This document shows positions 26,294 to 33,628 of a stretch of 36,706 nucleotides of DNA, piece after piece. The stretch is taken from NCBI GenBank assembly GCA_937920475.1, contig CALEUX010000043.1:1-36706 (forward strand). The letters run 5' to 3'. A program made the translations under genes and the position numbers. The first letter of the stretch is position 1; each line of letters begins with the position of its first letter. The notes beneath the pieces were generated by a model, which ran no database searches, had not been told where the DNA came from, and worked only from the letters and a program-made list of their open reading frames with translations. This stretch comes from an uncultured Marinilabiliaceae bacterium. Lineage in GTDB: Bacteria; Bacteroidota; Bacteroidia; Bacteroidales; Marinilabiliaceae.

Positions 26294-26350
26294 AGGGACA
26301 AGATAGCAGTTAAAAGGCAGTAGACTTATAGCTCTTAGCTCCTGACAGCT
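26294..26350. repeat. AG-phased 7-base array inside the oxidoreductase operon
   Basis: AG starts at 26294, 26301, 26308, 26315, 26322, 26330 and 26337 (7, 7, 7, 7, 8, 7). Units include AGATAGC, AGGCAGT and AGCTCTT. It lies 18 bases after the beta-subunit stop codon, between two subunit genes of one enzyme. Confidence 0.75.
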
Positions 26351-26498
26351 AATAACAAAGAACGAACAATTAACTTGTTTGGATGTACAAAAGCTAAATT
26401 TTATATTAAAAATCCTTTTCTTATCGGAAGGTAAATTACAACGGTACGAATTAAATAATTCAGTTATGAAACGAGCATGATTCGTTGAACATAACCTC

Positions 26499-26532
26499 CC
26501 GGATGAAAATTCATCATGCGAGTTACATCCGG
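26499..26532. repeat. Dyad upstream of the gamma subunit
   Basis: CCGGATG (26499-26505) and CATCCGG (26526-26532) are complementary with a 20-base spacer that itself overlaps the dyad GATGAAAATTCATC (26502-26515). Could be an operator or mRNA processing hairpin ahead of the gamma gene at 26557. No T-run follows. Confidence 0.4.
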
Positions 26533-26556
26533 CCATAAATTAAAAATTACTTACGG

Positions 26557-27105
26557 ATGAATGAAGAAATTATCATAGCCGGTTTTGGCGGACAAGGTGT
26601 TCTATCGATGGGTAAAATACTTGCCTATTCGGGTGTAATGCAAGATATGGAGGTTTCCTGGATGCCTTCTTATGGTCCCGAAATGCGCGGTGGCACGGCC
26701 AACGTAACTGTGATTATCAGTGATAGCCGTATCAGTTCGCCCTCACTTAAAATGTACGATACTGCTATTATTTTAAATCAGCAGTCGATGGATAAATTCG
26801 AGAAGAGCGTGAAACCCGGCGGTGTTCTGTTGTACGATGGTAATGGCATTACCCGTCATCCGCAACGTAAGGATATAAAAGTTTACAGAGTGGATGCTGC
26901 CGAAGAAGCTGCCCGTATGCAAAGTCTGAAAACCTTTAATATGATTGTTCTTGGAGCCTATCTTAAGGTTAAGCCTATTGTCACGATGGAAAATGTGATG
27001 AACGGATTGAAAAAATCACTTCCCGAGCGCCACCACCATATGTTACCTGTAAACCAAAATGCGATTATCAGGGGAACCGAAATTGTGAATGAGGTAACCG
27101 GGTGA
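26557..27105 (+). CDS. korC: 2-oxoacid:ferredoxin oxidoreductase, gamma subunit
   Basis: A 182-residue subunit opening with IIAGFGGQGVLSMGKIL, the signature of the gamma (domain III) subunit, then PSYGPEMRGGTANVTVIIS. It contributes the CoA-binding side of the oxidoreductase. Normal length for the family. It is the last gene of the block and is followed at 27193 by a strong terminator. The start is the first ATG (26557), whose codon is followed by Asn-Glu-Glu and directly leads into the conserved stretch. Confidence 0.92.
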   Translation: MNEEIIIAGFGGQGVLSMGKILAYSGVMQDMEVSWMPSYGPEMRGGTANVTVIISDSRISSPSLKMYDTAIILNQQSMDKFEKSVKPGGVLLYDGNGITRHPQRKDIKVYRVDAAEEAARMQSLKTFNMIVLGAYLKVKPIVTMENVMNGLKKSLPERHHHMLPVNQNAIIRGTEIVNEVTG

Positions 27106-27192
27106 TTTTACTGAATTATCATTAAAGAGAAAAGGGTTTAGTTCTGTTTCTGAATCGATACCTTTAACCTATAGGTAGCATGATTTTTAATT

Positions 27193-27222
27193 GCCCGCGA
27201 TAAAAGTTAGCGGGCTTTTTTT
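27193..27222 (+). terminator. Strong rho-independent terminator after the gamma subunit
   Basis: GCCCGC (27193-27198) pairs with GCGGGC (27210-27215) over an 11-base loop and is followed by seven T (27216-27222). It ends the plus-strand block before the convergent peroxiredoxin gene. Confidence 0.85.
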
Positions 27223-27321
27223 CTTCTAATGGAAGCTGCTTATCGAAAATATAACAAAGGTAAAAAAGAAGAAAGGCGATTGCCATAAGTTGACAACCGC
27301 CACTCTATTGGTAAAAACTGA

Positions 27322-28026
27322 CTATTTTTTTATGGCTTTAAAAACCTGCTCTTTTGGGAGGGGCTTGGTACAAAAGAACCAATCGTAGCATTTTACGCCA
27401 GGTTCCTTGCCTTCTACCCGGTCTTTTGCAGTCCCGCACGATCCAGCAGGAGGAACAATTAAATCATCGCCTGGTTGCCAGTCGGCAGGGGTTGCAACGT
27501 TAAAATTATCGGCTGTTTGAAGGGCAATAAGAACACGCTTAAGTTCTTCAAAATTTCTACCCAACGAAAGGGGATAGTAAATAATGGTTCGTATTTTCCC
27601 AACAGGATCAACAAAAAATACAGCGCGAACAGCTTTTGTATTGCTTTCACCGGGTTGAATCATACCATATTTTTTAGATACTTCCATGGTAATGTCTTCA
27701 ATTAGTGGAAATTTAACTTCCACATCTTTCATCCCTTTATATTCGATTTTTTCCTTAATGGTGCGCAGCCATGCTATGTGACTGTACAAGCCATCTACCG
27801 AAAGGCCTACCAAATCGCAGTTTAAGCTTTTAAACTCTTCCTCCATGCTGGCAAAAGTCATGAATTCTGATGTGCAAACTGGCGTAAAATCAGCTGGGTG
27901 GCTAAACAGTATAACCCAACGACCTTTGTAATCGGCAGGAAAATTAATGATTCCCTGTGTGGTAACTGCGGTAAATATTGGTGCATCTTCACCAATTCGC
28001 GGCATAGAAATAATTTCTTGTTCCAT
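27322..28026 (-). CDS. Prx6-type (archaeal-like) peroxiredoxin
   Basis: A 234-residue thiol peroxidase that reduces hydrogen peroxide and organic peroxides. The peroxidatic cysteine is Cys51 in PADFTPVCTSEF. Cys213 and Cys219 (CX5C, in CYDWFFC) match the resolving pair of long archaeal-type Prx6 enzymes, and an extra Cys197 is present. The ATG at 28026 is chosen because a promoter-like TTTG-N20-TACCTTTA signal (28051-28082) lies just upstream. The more upstream in-frame ATG at 28074 falls between its two promoter boxes, so it would not be in the transcript. Cytoplasmic and monocistronic. Confidence 0.9.
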   Translation of the reverse strand: MEQEIISMPRIGEDAPIFTAVTTQGIINFPADYKGRWVILFSHPADFTPVCTSEFMTFASMEEEFKSLNCDLVGLSVDGLYSHIAWLRTIKEKIEYKGMKDVEVKFPLIEDITMEVSKKYGMIQPGESNTKAVRAVFFVDPVGKIRTIIYYPLSLGRNFEELKRVLIALQTADNFNVATPADWQPGDDLIVPPAGSCGTAKDRVEGKEPGVKCYDWFFCTKPLPKEQVFKAIKK

Positions 28027-28050
28027 AATGAATAATTTTTTAGTTGTATG

Positions 28051-28082
28051 TAAAGGTAGTGAATAATGAACCATAGTTCAAA
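28051..28082 (-). promoter_or_regulatory. Putative promoter of the peroxiredoxin gene
   Basis: On the minus strand: TTTG (28079-28082), 20 bases, then TACCTTTA (28051-28058), one mismatch from TAnnTTTG. Expected leader about 20 bases to the ATG at 28026. Upstream, TTTATCTAT (plus-strand reading) occurs twice, at 28089-28097 and 28108-28116. The 19-base step places both on one DNA face next to the -33 box, as for an activator site. Confidence 0.6.
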
Positions 28083-28248
28083 ATAATGTTTATCTATGAG
28101 TATAGTTTTTATCTATATGGTGAAGGAAAATCTGGTTTATGTAATTTACAGATTATCAGGTGTATTTTTGTTTGGTGATCAATCTGAAGTGTAGCATAAT
28201 TGCAGTTTCGTTAGTATCGTTAAGGTGTTCATTGCCTACAAAAACAAA

Positions 28249-28357
28249 GAGGCTGTCTCATAAGTTTTTTTAAGGCTCTGAAAATTGAGTATTTGAAAAA
28301 CTACTCGGGTAGGAGTACGAATAAAAAGAGGGTGTCTCTGACTTTTGAGACACCCTC
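28249..28357. mobile_element. MITE-like or IS-end remnant with inverted ends
   Basis: GAGGCTGTCTCATAAG (28249-28264) is matched at 14 of 16 positions by the reverse complement of CTTTTGAGACACCCTC (28342-28357). A second internal copy, GAGGGTGTCTC (28328-28338), makes an 11-bp perfect hairpin with the right end; read on the minus strand it is followed by TTTTTATT like a terminator. About 109 bases, non-coding. These ends look like terminal inverted repeats of an IS; no target duplication is evident. It sits in the 634-base gap 28075-28708. Confidence 0.5.
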
Positions 28358-28445
28358 ATGATTAATTGACAGATACTCTGCCTCATTGAAAGAAGACGTG
28401 GCATTATGAAGTTTTTTGCAACTGAATAGGATTACAAAATTCAGA

Positions 28446-28564
28446 CTTAGTTATAGACTGAAATTATTATTAAGATGCTTAGATTTAAGATTATTAGACT
28501 TATAATTCTTCTCCATCTATCTTACATCTAAAAATCTTAAATCTAAATTAATACAATTTCTTAA
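28446..28564 (+). repeat. Dispersed palindromic element, copy B (internally deleted)
   Basis: About 119 bases matching the element at 36534-36706. The left half from GAAATTATTATTAAGATG through ATTATTAGA has one mismatch over about 40 bases, and the right half from CTTCTC to ATCTAAATT is also shared. About 43 central bases present in the other copy are missing. AG- and CT-phased at 7-8 bases. Confidence 0.8.
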
Positions 28565-28667
28565 TTTCATTGACATGATGTGTTTTGTTAATTAATTAAA
28601 ATTTACCACATTTTAATTTTAATTGCCAAAATTTTACATTAAGATTAGGATATATTAATTTATCATG

Positions 28668-28675
28668 TATTTTTG
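28668..28675 (+). promoter_or_regulatory. Putative -7 element of the GHL10 gene
   Basis: TATTTTTG fits TAnnTTTG exactly and lies 33 bases before the ATG at 28709. No convincing TTTG at the -33 position is seen. Confidence 0.35.
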
Positions 28676-28708
28676 TAATATGTATTACAAATAATTTTTT
28701 GGATTTCT

Positions 28709-30220
28709 ATGGCAACCAGAATCATTGTAAGTCTGGCCATTATTTGCCTGTTTTTTAGCAAACAGGTTGATGGTCAAAATGCTCCTAAACGCGAGATGAG
28801 AGGCGTTTGGATTGCTTCAGTAAGCAATATCGATTGGCCTTCACGAAGTGGTTTATCGACCCAGGAGCAACAGAAAGAACTGATTGATTTATTGGAGTTA
28901 TCCAAATCGTATCATTTAAACACCATTGTATTACAGGTACGGCCGGCAACGGATGCTTTTTTCCCATCAACCAAAGAGCCTTGGTCGCAGTGGATTACAG
29001 GAACTCAGGGCCAGGCGCCGGAACCGTTTTACGATCCGCTGGAATTTGCCATTCAGGAATGCCGTAAACGCGGATTGGATATTCATTTGTGGCTGAATCC
29101 GTACCGCGCTGAAATGGATACTGCCAGAAATGCATTATCTGAAAAGCATCCGTATAAAACGAACCCCGAATGGTTTGTAACCTACGGTCGCACCCGATAT
29201 TTTAATCCAGGATTGCAGGAAACGCGCAACCATGTATCTGCTGTTGTAGCCGATTTGGTGCGCCGTTACGATATGGATGCCATCCACATGGACGACTATT
29301 TTTATCCTTATCGAATAGCAGGAGTGGAGTTCCCCGACGAAGCGGCTTTTAGGAAATATCCCAGAAATTTTCCACCCGATAAAAAAGAGGAGTGGCGTCG
29401 CGATAATGTGGATTTGATTATCAAACAAATTCATGATTCAATAAATGCCATAAAGCCATACGTTGAGTTTGGTATATCGCCCTTTGGCGTTTGGAGAAAT
29501 GCTGATAAAGACCCAATGGGTTCTAAAACAAGAGCAGGCGTAACCAATTACGACGATTTATATGCCGATATTTTAAAATGGCAAAAAGAAGGCTGGATTG
29601 ATTACATTACACCCCAGCTTTACTGGCACATTGGCATGGAGGCAGCTGACTATGCAGTTTTGGTTGATTGGTGGAGTATGCATACATACGGTTGCCGGCT
29701 TTACATTGGCCAGGCCTGGTACAGAATAGATGCCGAATCGAAAACCCCATCGTGGCAAAATTCTGACGAAATAATCAGGCAAATAGAATTAAACCGAAAT
29801 ACGCCGAATATTGATGGGAGCATGTTTTTTAGTGCCAAAAGCATGATTAAGAACCCGCTTCAACTCAAGGAGAAATTATTGGATAATCATTATAAAACGT
29901 TGGCGCTGCCTCCTGTTAACAATCGTATTACACCCATAACTGCCTCAACCCCGCAAAGGGCAACTTTTTCTAAAAAACGAAAAACCATTACACTTAATTG
30001 GGAAAAAAGCGAGCAGGCAAAATATTACGTTATTTATAAGTTTGGGAAAAAAGACTTACTGAATACGGATATTCCGGATCATATCATTCAAGTTACGGGA
30101 GATAATTCGTTTCAGTTTGAGCGCAACCGGACAAACAATCCAAATCGTTATATTTATGTGGTTTCGGCCATTAGTTTAACAAATCAGGAAACTCCGGGTG
30201 TCATTTTCAAAAAAAGATAG
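28709..30220 (+). CDS. Exported GHL10/DigH-like glycoside hydrolase
   Basis: A 503-residue protein with a signal peptide (residues 1-22) and the GHL10 (DUF187/YngK-like) TIM-barrel from about 28 to 385. EMRGVWIASVSNIDWPS (29-45), VRPATDAFF, LWLNPYRAE, MDAIHMDDYFYPY, FGISPFGVWRN and YITPQLYW are conserved family stretches. The C-terminal 90 residues look like a fibronectin-III-type domain. Characterised relatives such as E. coli DigH cleave denuded peptidoglycan glycan chains. Its neighbours, a symporter and a NagX/HGSNAT-like protein, support a cell-wall sugar role. Periplasmic or outer-membrane location is likely. Substrate not proven. Confidence 0.88.
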   Translation: MATRIIVSLAIICLFFSKQVDGQNAPKREMRGVWIASVSNIDWPSRSGLSTQEQQKELIDLLELSKSYHLNTIVLQVRPATDAFFPSTKEPWSQWITGTQGQAPEPFYDPLEFAIQECRKRGLDIHLWLNPYRAEMDTARNALSEKHPYKTNPEWFVTYGRTRYFNPGLQETRNHVSAVVADLVRRYDMDAIHMDDYFYPYRIAGVEFPDEAAFRKYPRNFPPDKKEEWRRDNVDLIIKQIHDSINAIKPYVEFGISPFGVWRNADKDPMGSKTRAGVTNYDDLYADILKWQKEGWIDYITPQLYWHIGMEAADYAVLVDWWSMHTYGCRLYIGQAWYRIDAESKTPSWQNSDEIIRQIELNRNTPNIDGSMFFSAKSMIKNPLQLKEKLLDNHYKTLALPPVNNRITPITASTPQRATFSKKRKTITLNWEKSEQAKYYVIYKFGKKDLLNTDIPDHIIQVTGDNSFQFERNRTNNPNRYIYVVSAISLTNQETPGVIFKKR

Positions 30221-30243
30221 GAATTAAGGAACTGCTTAAAATT

Positions 30244-30455
30244 AGTTTTCTGAATTTATTATAGACTGTTAGAAATTTAGAAATTAGACAGATAGAAAAG
30301 ACCTATTAGAAAATATAGCTCTGCCTTCGGAAAGGCAAACAAAAGGGATGTTTGAAAAATTTATTTGATATTTTGATTTTTATTAAGTTTTCTTCAGTCT
30401 ACAAGTCTTTTGTCTAAATATTTTTAGATTAAAATTTTAAACAGCTAAAAAATTT
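30244..30455. repeat. AG-phased array, possibly a diverged copy of the dispersed element
   Basis: AG starts at 30263, 30271, 30279, 30286 and 30294 (8, 8, 7, 8). GATAGAAAAGACCTATTAG resembles copy A, and the far end (GTCTAAATATTTTTAGATT, then TTTTAAACAG) resembles its other arm. The middle is unrelated, so kinship is uncertain. It fills most of the gap before the symporter gene. Confidence 0.45.
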
Positions 30456-30496
30456 AGGTTGTCGAAGTAAGAATCAAAAAATAATTTTAGTAATTT

Positions 30497-31939
30497 ATGA
30501 GTAATGCATTGGTGTTATTGGTAATAGCTGTGTTTTTTGCCATTGTTTTTGTGGTTTCCTATTTATCTTCGCGCAATTCAACCAGCGAAACTTTTTTTAC
30601 CGGGAATCGCAAGTCGCCCTGGTATCTGGTGGCCTTCGGGATGATAGGCGCCACAATTTCAGGAGTTACGTTTATTTCAGTGCCTGGTGAGGTAGGAAAT
30701 ACAGCCTGGAGTTATTTGCAATTTATTTTCGGAAACTTGGTTGGATATTGGGTTATTGCATTGGTATTGTTACCCTTGTATTATAAAATGAGACTGGTTT
30801 CCATTTATGAATATCTTAACAAACGTTTAGGATGGTATTCGTATAAAACCGGATCGTTTTTCTTTATTCTTTCTCAAACCATTGGAGCCTCTTTTCGTCT
30901 GTTTTTAGGAGCGGTTGTTTTACAACTGGCTTTTTTCGACGATTTGGGCATTTCTTTTAGTTTCACTGTGTTTGTAACGATGCTGCTGATATGGCTTTAT
31001 ACCTACAAAGGTGGCATTAAAGCAGTGGTATGGACCGATACGCTTCAAACGTTGTTCATTATACTATCGGTAATAATAACCATTGTTGTAATTCTGCAAC
31101 ATTTAAACATTGGTGTGATTGAAATGACAAAAGTGGCTGTTAATCACCCATACAGCAAAATATTCGACTGGGATTGGCGGTCAAATACAAATTTCTTCAA
31201 GCAGTTTTTTGCCGGTATAGGTATTACCATTGTAATGACCGGACTTGATCAAAGTATGATGCAGAAGAGCTTAACCTGCAAAAACATTAAAGATGCTCAA
31301 AAAAACATCTTTTGGTTTAGTGGTTCATTTGTTATCGCGAATTTGCTTTTTCTGGCTCTGGGTGTGTTTTTATATCATTATGCAGCTCAAAAAGGCATTG
31401 AGCTGCCCTCGCGCACCGATGAGCTGTTCCCTTTACTGGCCATTAAGTATTTTGGTACTGTGGCGGGCATTTTTTTCTTGTTGGGCATAATTTCGGCAGC
31501 CTACTCCAGTGCTGCCTCGGCCTTAACATCTTTAACTACTGCGTTTTCAATCGATTTTTTAAATGTTAATCCTACCGACAGTAAAGGTGATAAGCGTCGG
31601 ATATATGTACATATCGCGTTTTCTGTCATTATGTTTTTGGTAATTGTATTATTTAAACTCATTAATGACGAAAGTGTAGTGCGTTCGGTTTTCAAAGTGG
31701 CAGGTTATACCTATGGCCCGTTGTTAGGTCTTTTTACTTTTGGCATTTTAACCCGCCGAAGTGTTGCCGACCACTTTGTGCCTTATATATCCATTGCATC
31801 ACCTCTTATTTGCTATATTTTAAATGTCAACTCCGAGAAATTGCTATGGGGTTATAAATTTGGATTTGAGTTATTACTGTTAAACGGATTGATTGTGTTT
31901 CTGGGTTTGTTGGCAGTTTCAAAAAAACAAACAAATTAA
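30497..31939 (+). CDS. Sodium:solute symporter (SSS family)
   Basis: A 480-residue inner-membrane transporter with about 13 hydrophobic segments starting at residue 3. TFFTGNRKSPWYLVAFGMIGATISGVTF is the family's N-terminal signature region, and AAYSSAASALTSLTTAFSIDF is the conserved stretch in the later half. SSS proteins drive uptake of sugars, amino acids or sialic acids with Na+. Placement between a GHL10 glycosidase and a NagX-like protein suggests amino-sugar or muropeptide-sugar uptake, as in some MurNAc/GlcNAc loci of Bacteroidota. This is inference. The next gene follows after 40 bases. Confidence 0.9.
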   Translation: MSNALVLLVIAVFFAIVFVVSYLSSRNSTSETFFTGNRKSPWYLVAFGMIGATISGVTFISVPGEVGNTAWSYLQFIFGNLVGYWVIALVLLPLYYKMRLVSIYEYLNKRLGWYSYKTGSFFFILSQTIGASFRLFLGAVVLQLAFFDDLGISFSFTVFVTMLLIWLYTYKGGIKAVVWTDTLQTLFIILSVIITIVVILQHLNIGVIEMTKVAVNHPYSKIFDWDWRSNTNFFKQFFAGIGITIVMTGLDQSMMQKSLTCKNIKDAQKNIFWFSGSFVIANLLFLALGVFLYHYAAQKGIELPSRTDELFPLLAIKYFGTVAGIFFLLGIISAAYSSAASALTSLTTAFSIDFLNVNPTDSKGDKRRIYVHIAFSVIMFLVIVLFKLINDESVVRSVFKVAGYTYGPLLGLFTFGILTRRSVADHFVPYISIASPLICYILNVNSEKLLWGYKFGFELLLLNGLIVFLGLLAVSKKQTN

Positions 31940-31979
31940 TGATTGTTGATATTTATTACGGTCTAAAATAATTTGAAGA

Positions 31980-33092
31980 ATGGCACAGAAAGCAGAAAGA
32001 TATTTGGCATTGGATGTTCTTCGCGGAATGACCATTGCGTTTATGATTACGGTTAATACTCCCGGAAGCTGGAAATACATTTATCCGCCTCTAAAGCATG
32101 CGGCATGGCACGGATGCACACCAACCGATTTGGTTTTCCCGTTTTTTCTGTTTGTGGTTGGAGTATCCATGTTCTTCTCGTTTTCAAAACATCAGAATAC
32201 TTTAAATAAAGATACGCTTTTGCATGTAGGAAAGCGCGCACTACTGATTTTTCTGATAGGGCTGTTTATCAATTCGTTTCCGCAGTGGACAACCGATTAT
32301 TCGCACCTTCGCATAATGGGAGTGCTGCAACGAATTGCATTGGCATATGGTTTTGCGGCTCTTATTGTTTTGGCATTCTCGCGCAAAACCATTGCCTGGC
32401 TGAGCGCTGCTATTTTACTGGGGTATTGGGCAATTATTTATTTTCTGGGTGGAGACGATCCGTATAGCTTGCAGGGTAATGCTACAATACCATTCGATAG
32501 AGCGATTTTAGGTGAAAACCATTTGTATAAAGGATTTGGAGTACCATTCGATCCTGAAGGCATTCTAAGTTCTTTACCGGCCATTGTTACTGTACTGATT
32601 GGTTATTTTGCCGGTGTAATGATAAAAGAAACCGATAAAAACCGTGTACCGGTTAAATTATTGATTTATGGTGTTGTGGCGGCCATTGCGGGTTATGTTT
32701 GGGGATTGGTTTTTCCTATTAACAAGCCTTTATGGACCAGTTCGTATGTTTTGTATACTGCGGGTTTGGCTGCGTTGTTATTTGCCCTGCTGATTTTTAT
32801 AATTGATTTAAAAGGCTACAAAAAATGGACATCCTTTTTTGTGGTTTTTGGCATGAACCCCTTGTTTATTTTTGCATTGTCGGGCATTTGGGCTAAAACA
32901 CTATCGCGATTAATAAAAATTCCCGATGCAGAAGGGAATGTCATAGCAGGAAGCACATGGCTTTATCAGCATGTTTTTGTGCCCCTGGCCGGAAACATGA
33001 ATGGGTCGCTGCTTTATGCCCTCACGCATATATTCTTTTTCTGGCTGATTGGCTATGTGATGTATAAGAACAAGATATTTATTAAGGTTTAA
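31980..33092 (+). CDS. NagX/HGSNAT-like membrane acyltransferase (DUF5009)
   Basis: A 370-residue inner-membrane protein with about 10-11 transmembrane segments. It opens with RYLALDVLRGMTIAFMITVN and HAAWHGCTPTDLVFPFFLFVVG, which strongly resemble heparan-alpha-glucosaminide N-acetyltransferase, the eukaryotic enzyme that moves acetyl from acetyl-CoA across a membrane to glucosamine. Bacterial relatives (NagX) sit in N-acetylglucosamine operons. Here it is 40 bases after the symporter, which fits amino-sugar handling in the periplasm. Acetyl transfer itself is not shown by this sequence. An array of GA-rich heptads begins 4 bases after its stop codon. Confidence 0.87.
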   Translation: MAQKAERYLALDVLRGMTIAFMITVNTPGSWKYIYPPLKHAAWHGCTPTDLVFPFFLFVVGVSMFFSFSKHQNTLNKDTLLHVGKRALLIFLIGLFINSFPQWTTDYSHLRIMGVLQRIALAYGFAALIVLAFSRKTIAWLSAAILLGYWAIIYFLGGDDPYSLQGNATIPFDRAILGENHLYKGFGVPFDPEGILSSLPAIVTVLIGYFAGVMIKETDKNRVPVKLLIYGVVAAIAGYVWGLVFPINKPLWTSSYVLYTAGLAALLFALLIFIIDLKGYKKWTSFFVVFGMNPLFIFALSGIWAKTLSRLIKIPDAEGNVIAGSTWLYQHVFVPLAGNMNGSLLYALTHIFFFWLIGYVMYKNKIFIKV

Positions 33093-33095
33093 AAA

Positions 33096-33305
33096 GAAGA
33101 CCGGAGAAGGGAGACCGAAAATCGAAAAAAGGAGACAGAAGACCGGAGAAGGGAAACTGGAGGTGAAGCCTAGCGGAACCGAAGAATGAAAACCTAAGGC
33201 AGGTAGAACGCTCTAAGCTCTACGCCCTAAGCTTTATACCCTACGCAATAACACCTTTCCCAGCCACCATTCCCCTGTCTCCGGTTTCCGGCCTCCTTTT
33301 TCCCA
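33096..33305. repeat. GA-rich heptad array with pyrimidine-rich inverted arm
   Basis: Ten clean heptads run from 33096 to 33165: GAAGACC, GGAGAAG, GGAGACC, GAAAATC, GAAAAAA, GGAGACA, GAAGACC, GGAGAAG, GGAAACT, GGAGGTG, with looser ones to about 33200. At 33211-33245 come CTCTAAG, CTCTACG, CCCTAAG, CTTTATA and CCCTACG, then CCTGTCT, CCGGTTT and CCGGCCT at 33274-33294. The reverse complement of 33270-33302 resembles 33125-33153, so the whole gap can fold back. No gene and no normal terminator are seen. Confidence 0.85.
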
Positions 33306-33328
33306 ACTTTTTAATTTGAAGATGTTGT

Positions 33329-33586
33329 ATGGAGCCATTGGTTAATAGAGAATTGGTCGATTGTTTTTCGCACGGAATAAGAACCCCGCTTAATTCGATA
33401 ATTGGTTTTGCAGAATTGCTGAAAGCGGAATTGGACAATAACGATACGGGCAAACACTATTCGCAACAAATTGAGCAATCGGCAGTTAAATTACTTGAAT
33501 TTTGCGATAGTTTTATCATCCAACTGGAGGAAAAAGAACTGCTGAAGTATGAAACAAACCAGCCAGATAAAAACCGGGAGGCTTAA
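33329..33586 (+). CDS. Orphan HisKA (dimerisation/phospho-acceptor) domain protein
   Basis: An 85-residue protein that is essentially one HisKA domain: LVDCFSHGIRTPLNSIIGFAELL with the acceptor His15, followed by a second helix (about 42-70) and a charged tail. There is no ATPase, sensor or membrane part. The residue after the histidine is Gly16, where kinases have Glu (SHEIRTPLN), the residue needed for autophosphorylation. It could be phosphorylated by another kinase, form heterodimers with one, or be a decaying fragment. Start at the only suitable ATG. Arrays of AG-type heptads flank it on both sides, the downstream one starting right after its stop codon. Confidence 0.65.
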   Translation: MEPLVNRELVDCFSHGIRTPLNSIIGFAELLKAELDNNDTGKHYSQQIEQSAVKLLEFCDSFIIQLEEKELLKYETNQPDKNREA

Positions 33587-33628
33587 TAGCTGTTAGCTCC
33601 AAGCTGTAAGCTCTTAGCTCCTAAGAAC
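33587..33628. repeat. AGCT heptad array in a convergent gap
   Basis: TAGCTGT, TAGCTCC, AAGCTGT, AAGCTCT and TAGCTCC follow head to tail, then TAAGAAC. AGCT starts at 33588, 33595, 33602, 33609 and 33616, exactly 7 apart. The array fills the gap between the HisKA stop codon and the end of the minus-strand dehydrogenase gene. Confidence 0.9.

Noticed and set aside
24108-27105. Pyruvate:ferredoxin or indolepyruvate oxidoreductase
   Set aside because: Four separate subunits with a stand-alone double-cluster ferredoxin fit the KOR/VOR class; indolepyruvate enzymes have a large fused alpha subunit.
28027-28074. Longer peroxiredoxin start at 28074
   Set aside because: The extra residues precede the conserved N-terminus and the codon lies between the promoter's two boxes.
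28328-28357. Ordinary plus-strand terminator
   Set aside because: The T-run is on the minus-strand side and no minus-strand gene ends there; it fits better as part of an element end.
33241-33453. 70-codon minus-strand reading frame over the repeat and HisKA gene
   Set aside because: It is made largely of the heptad array's return arm and overlaps the recognisable HisKA domain on the other strand.
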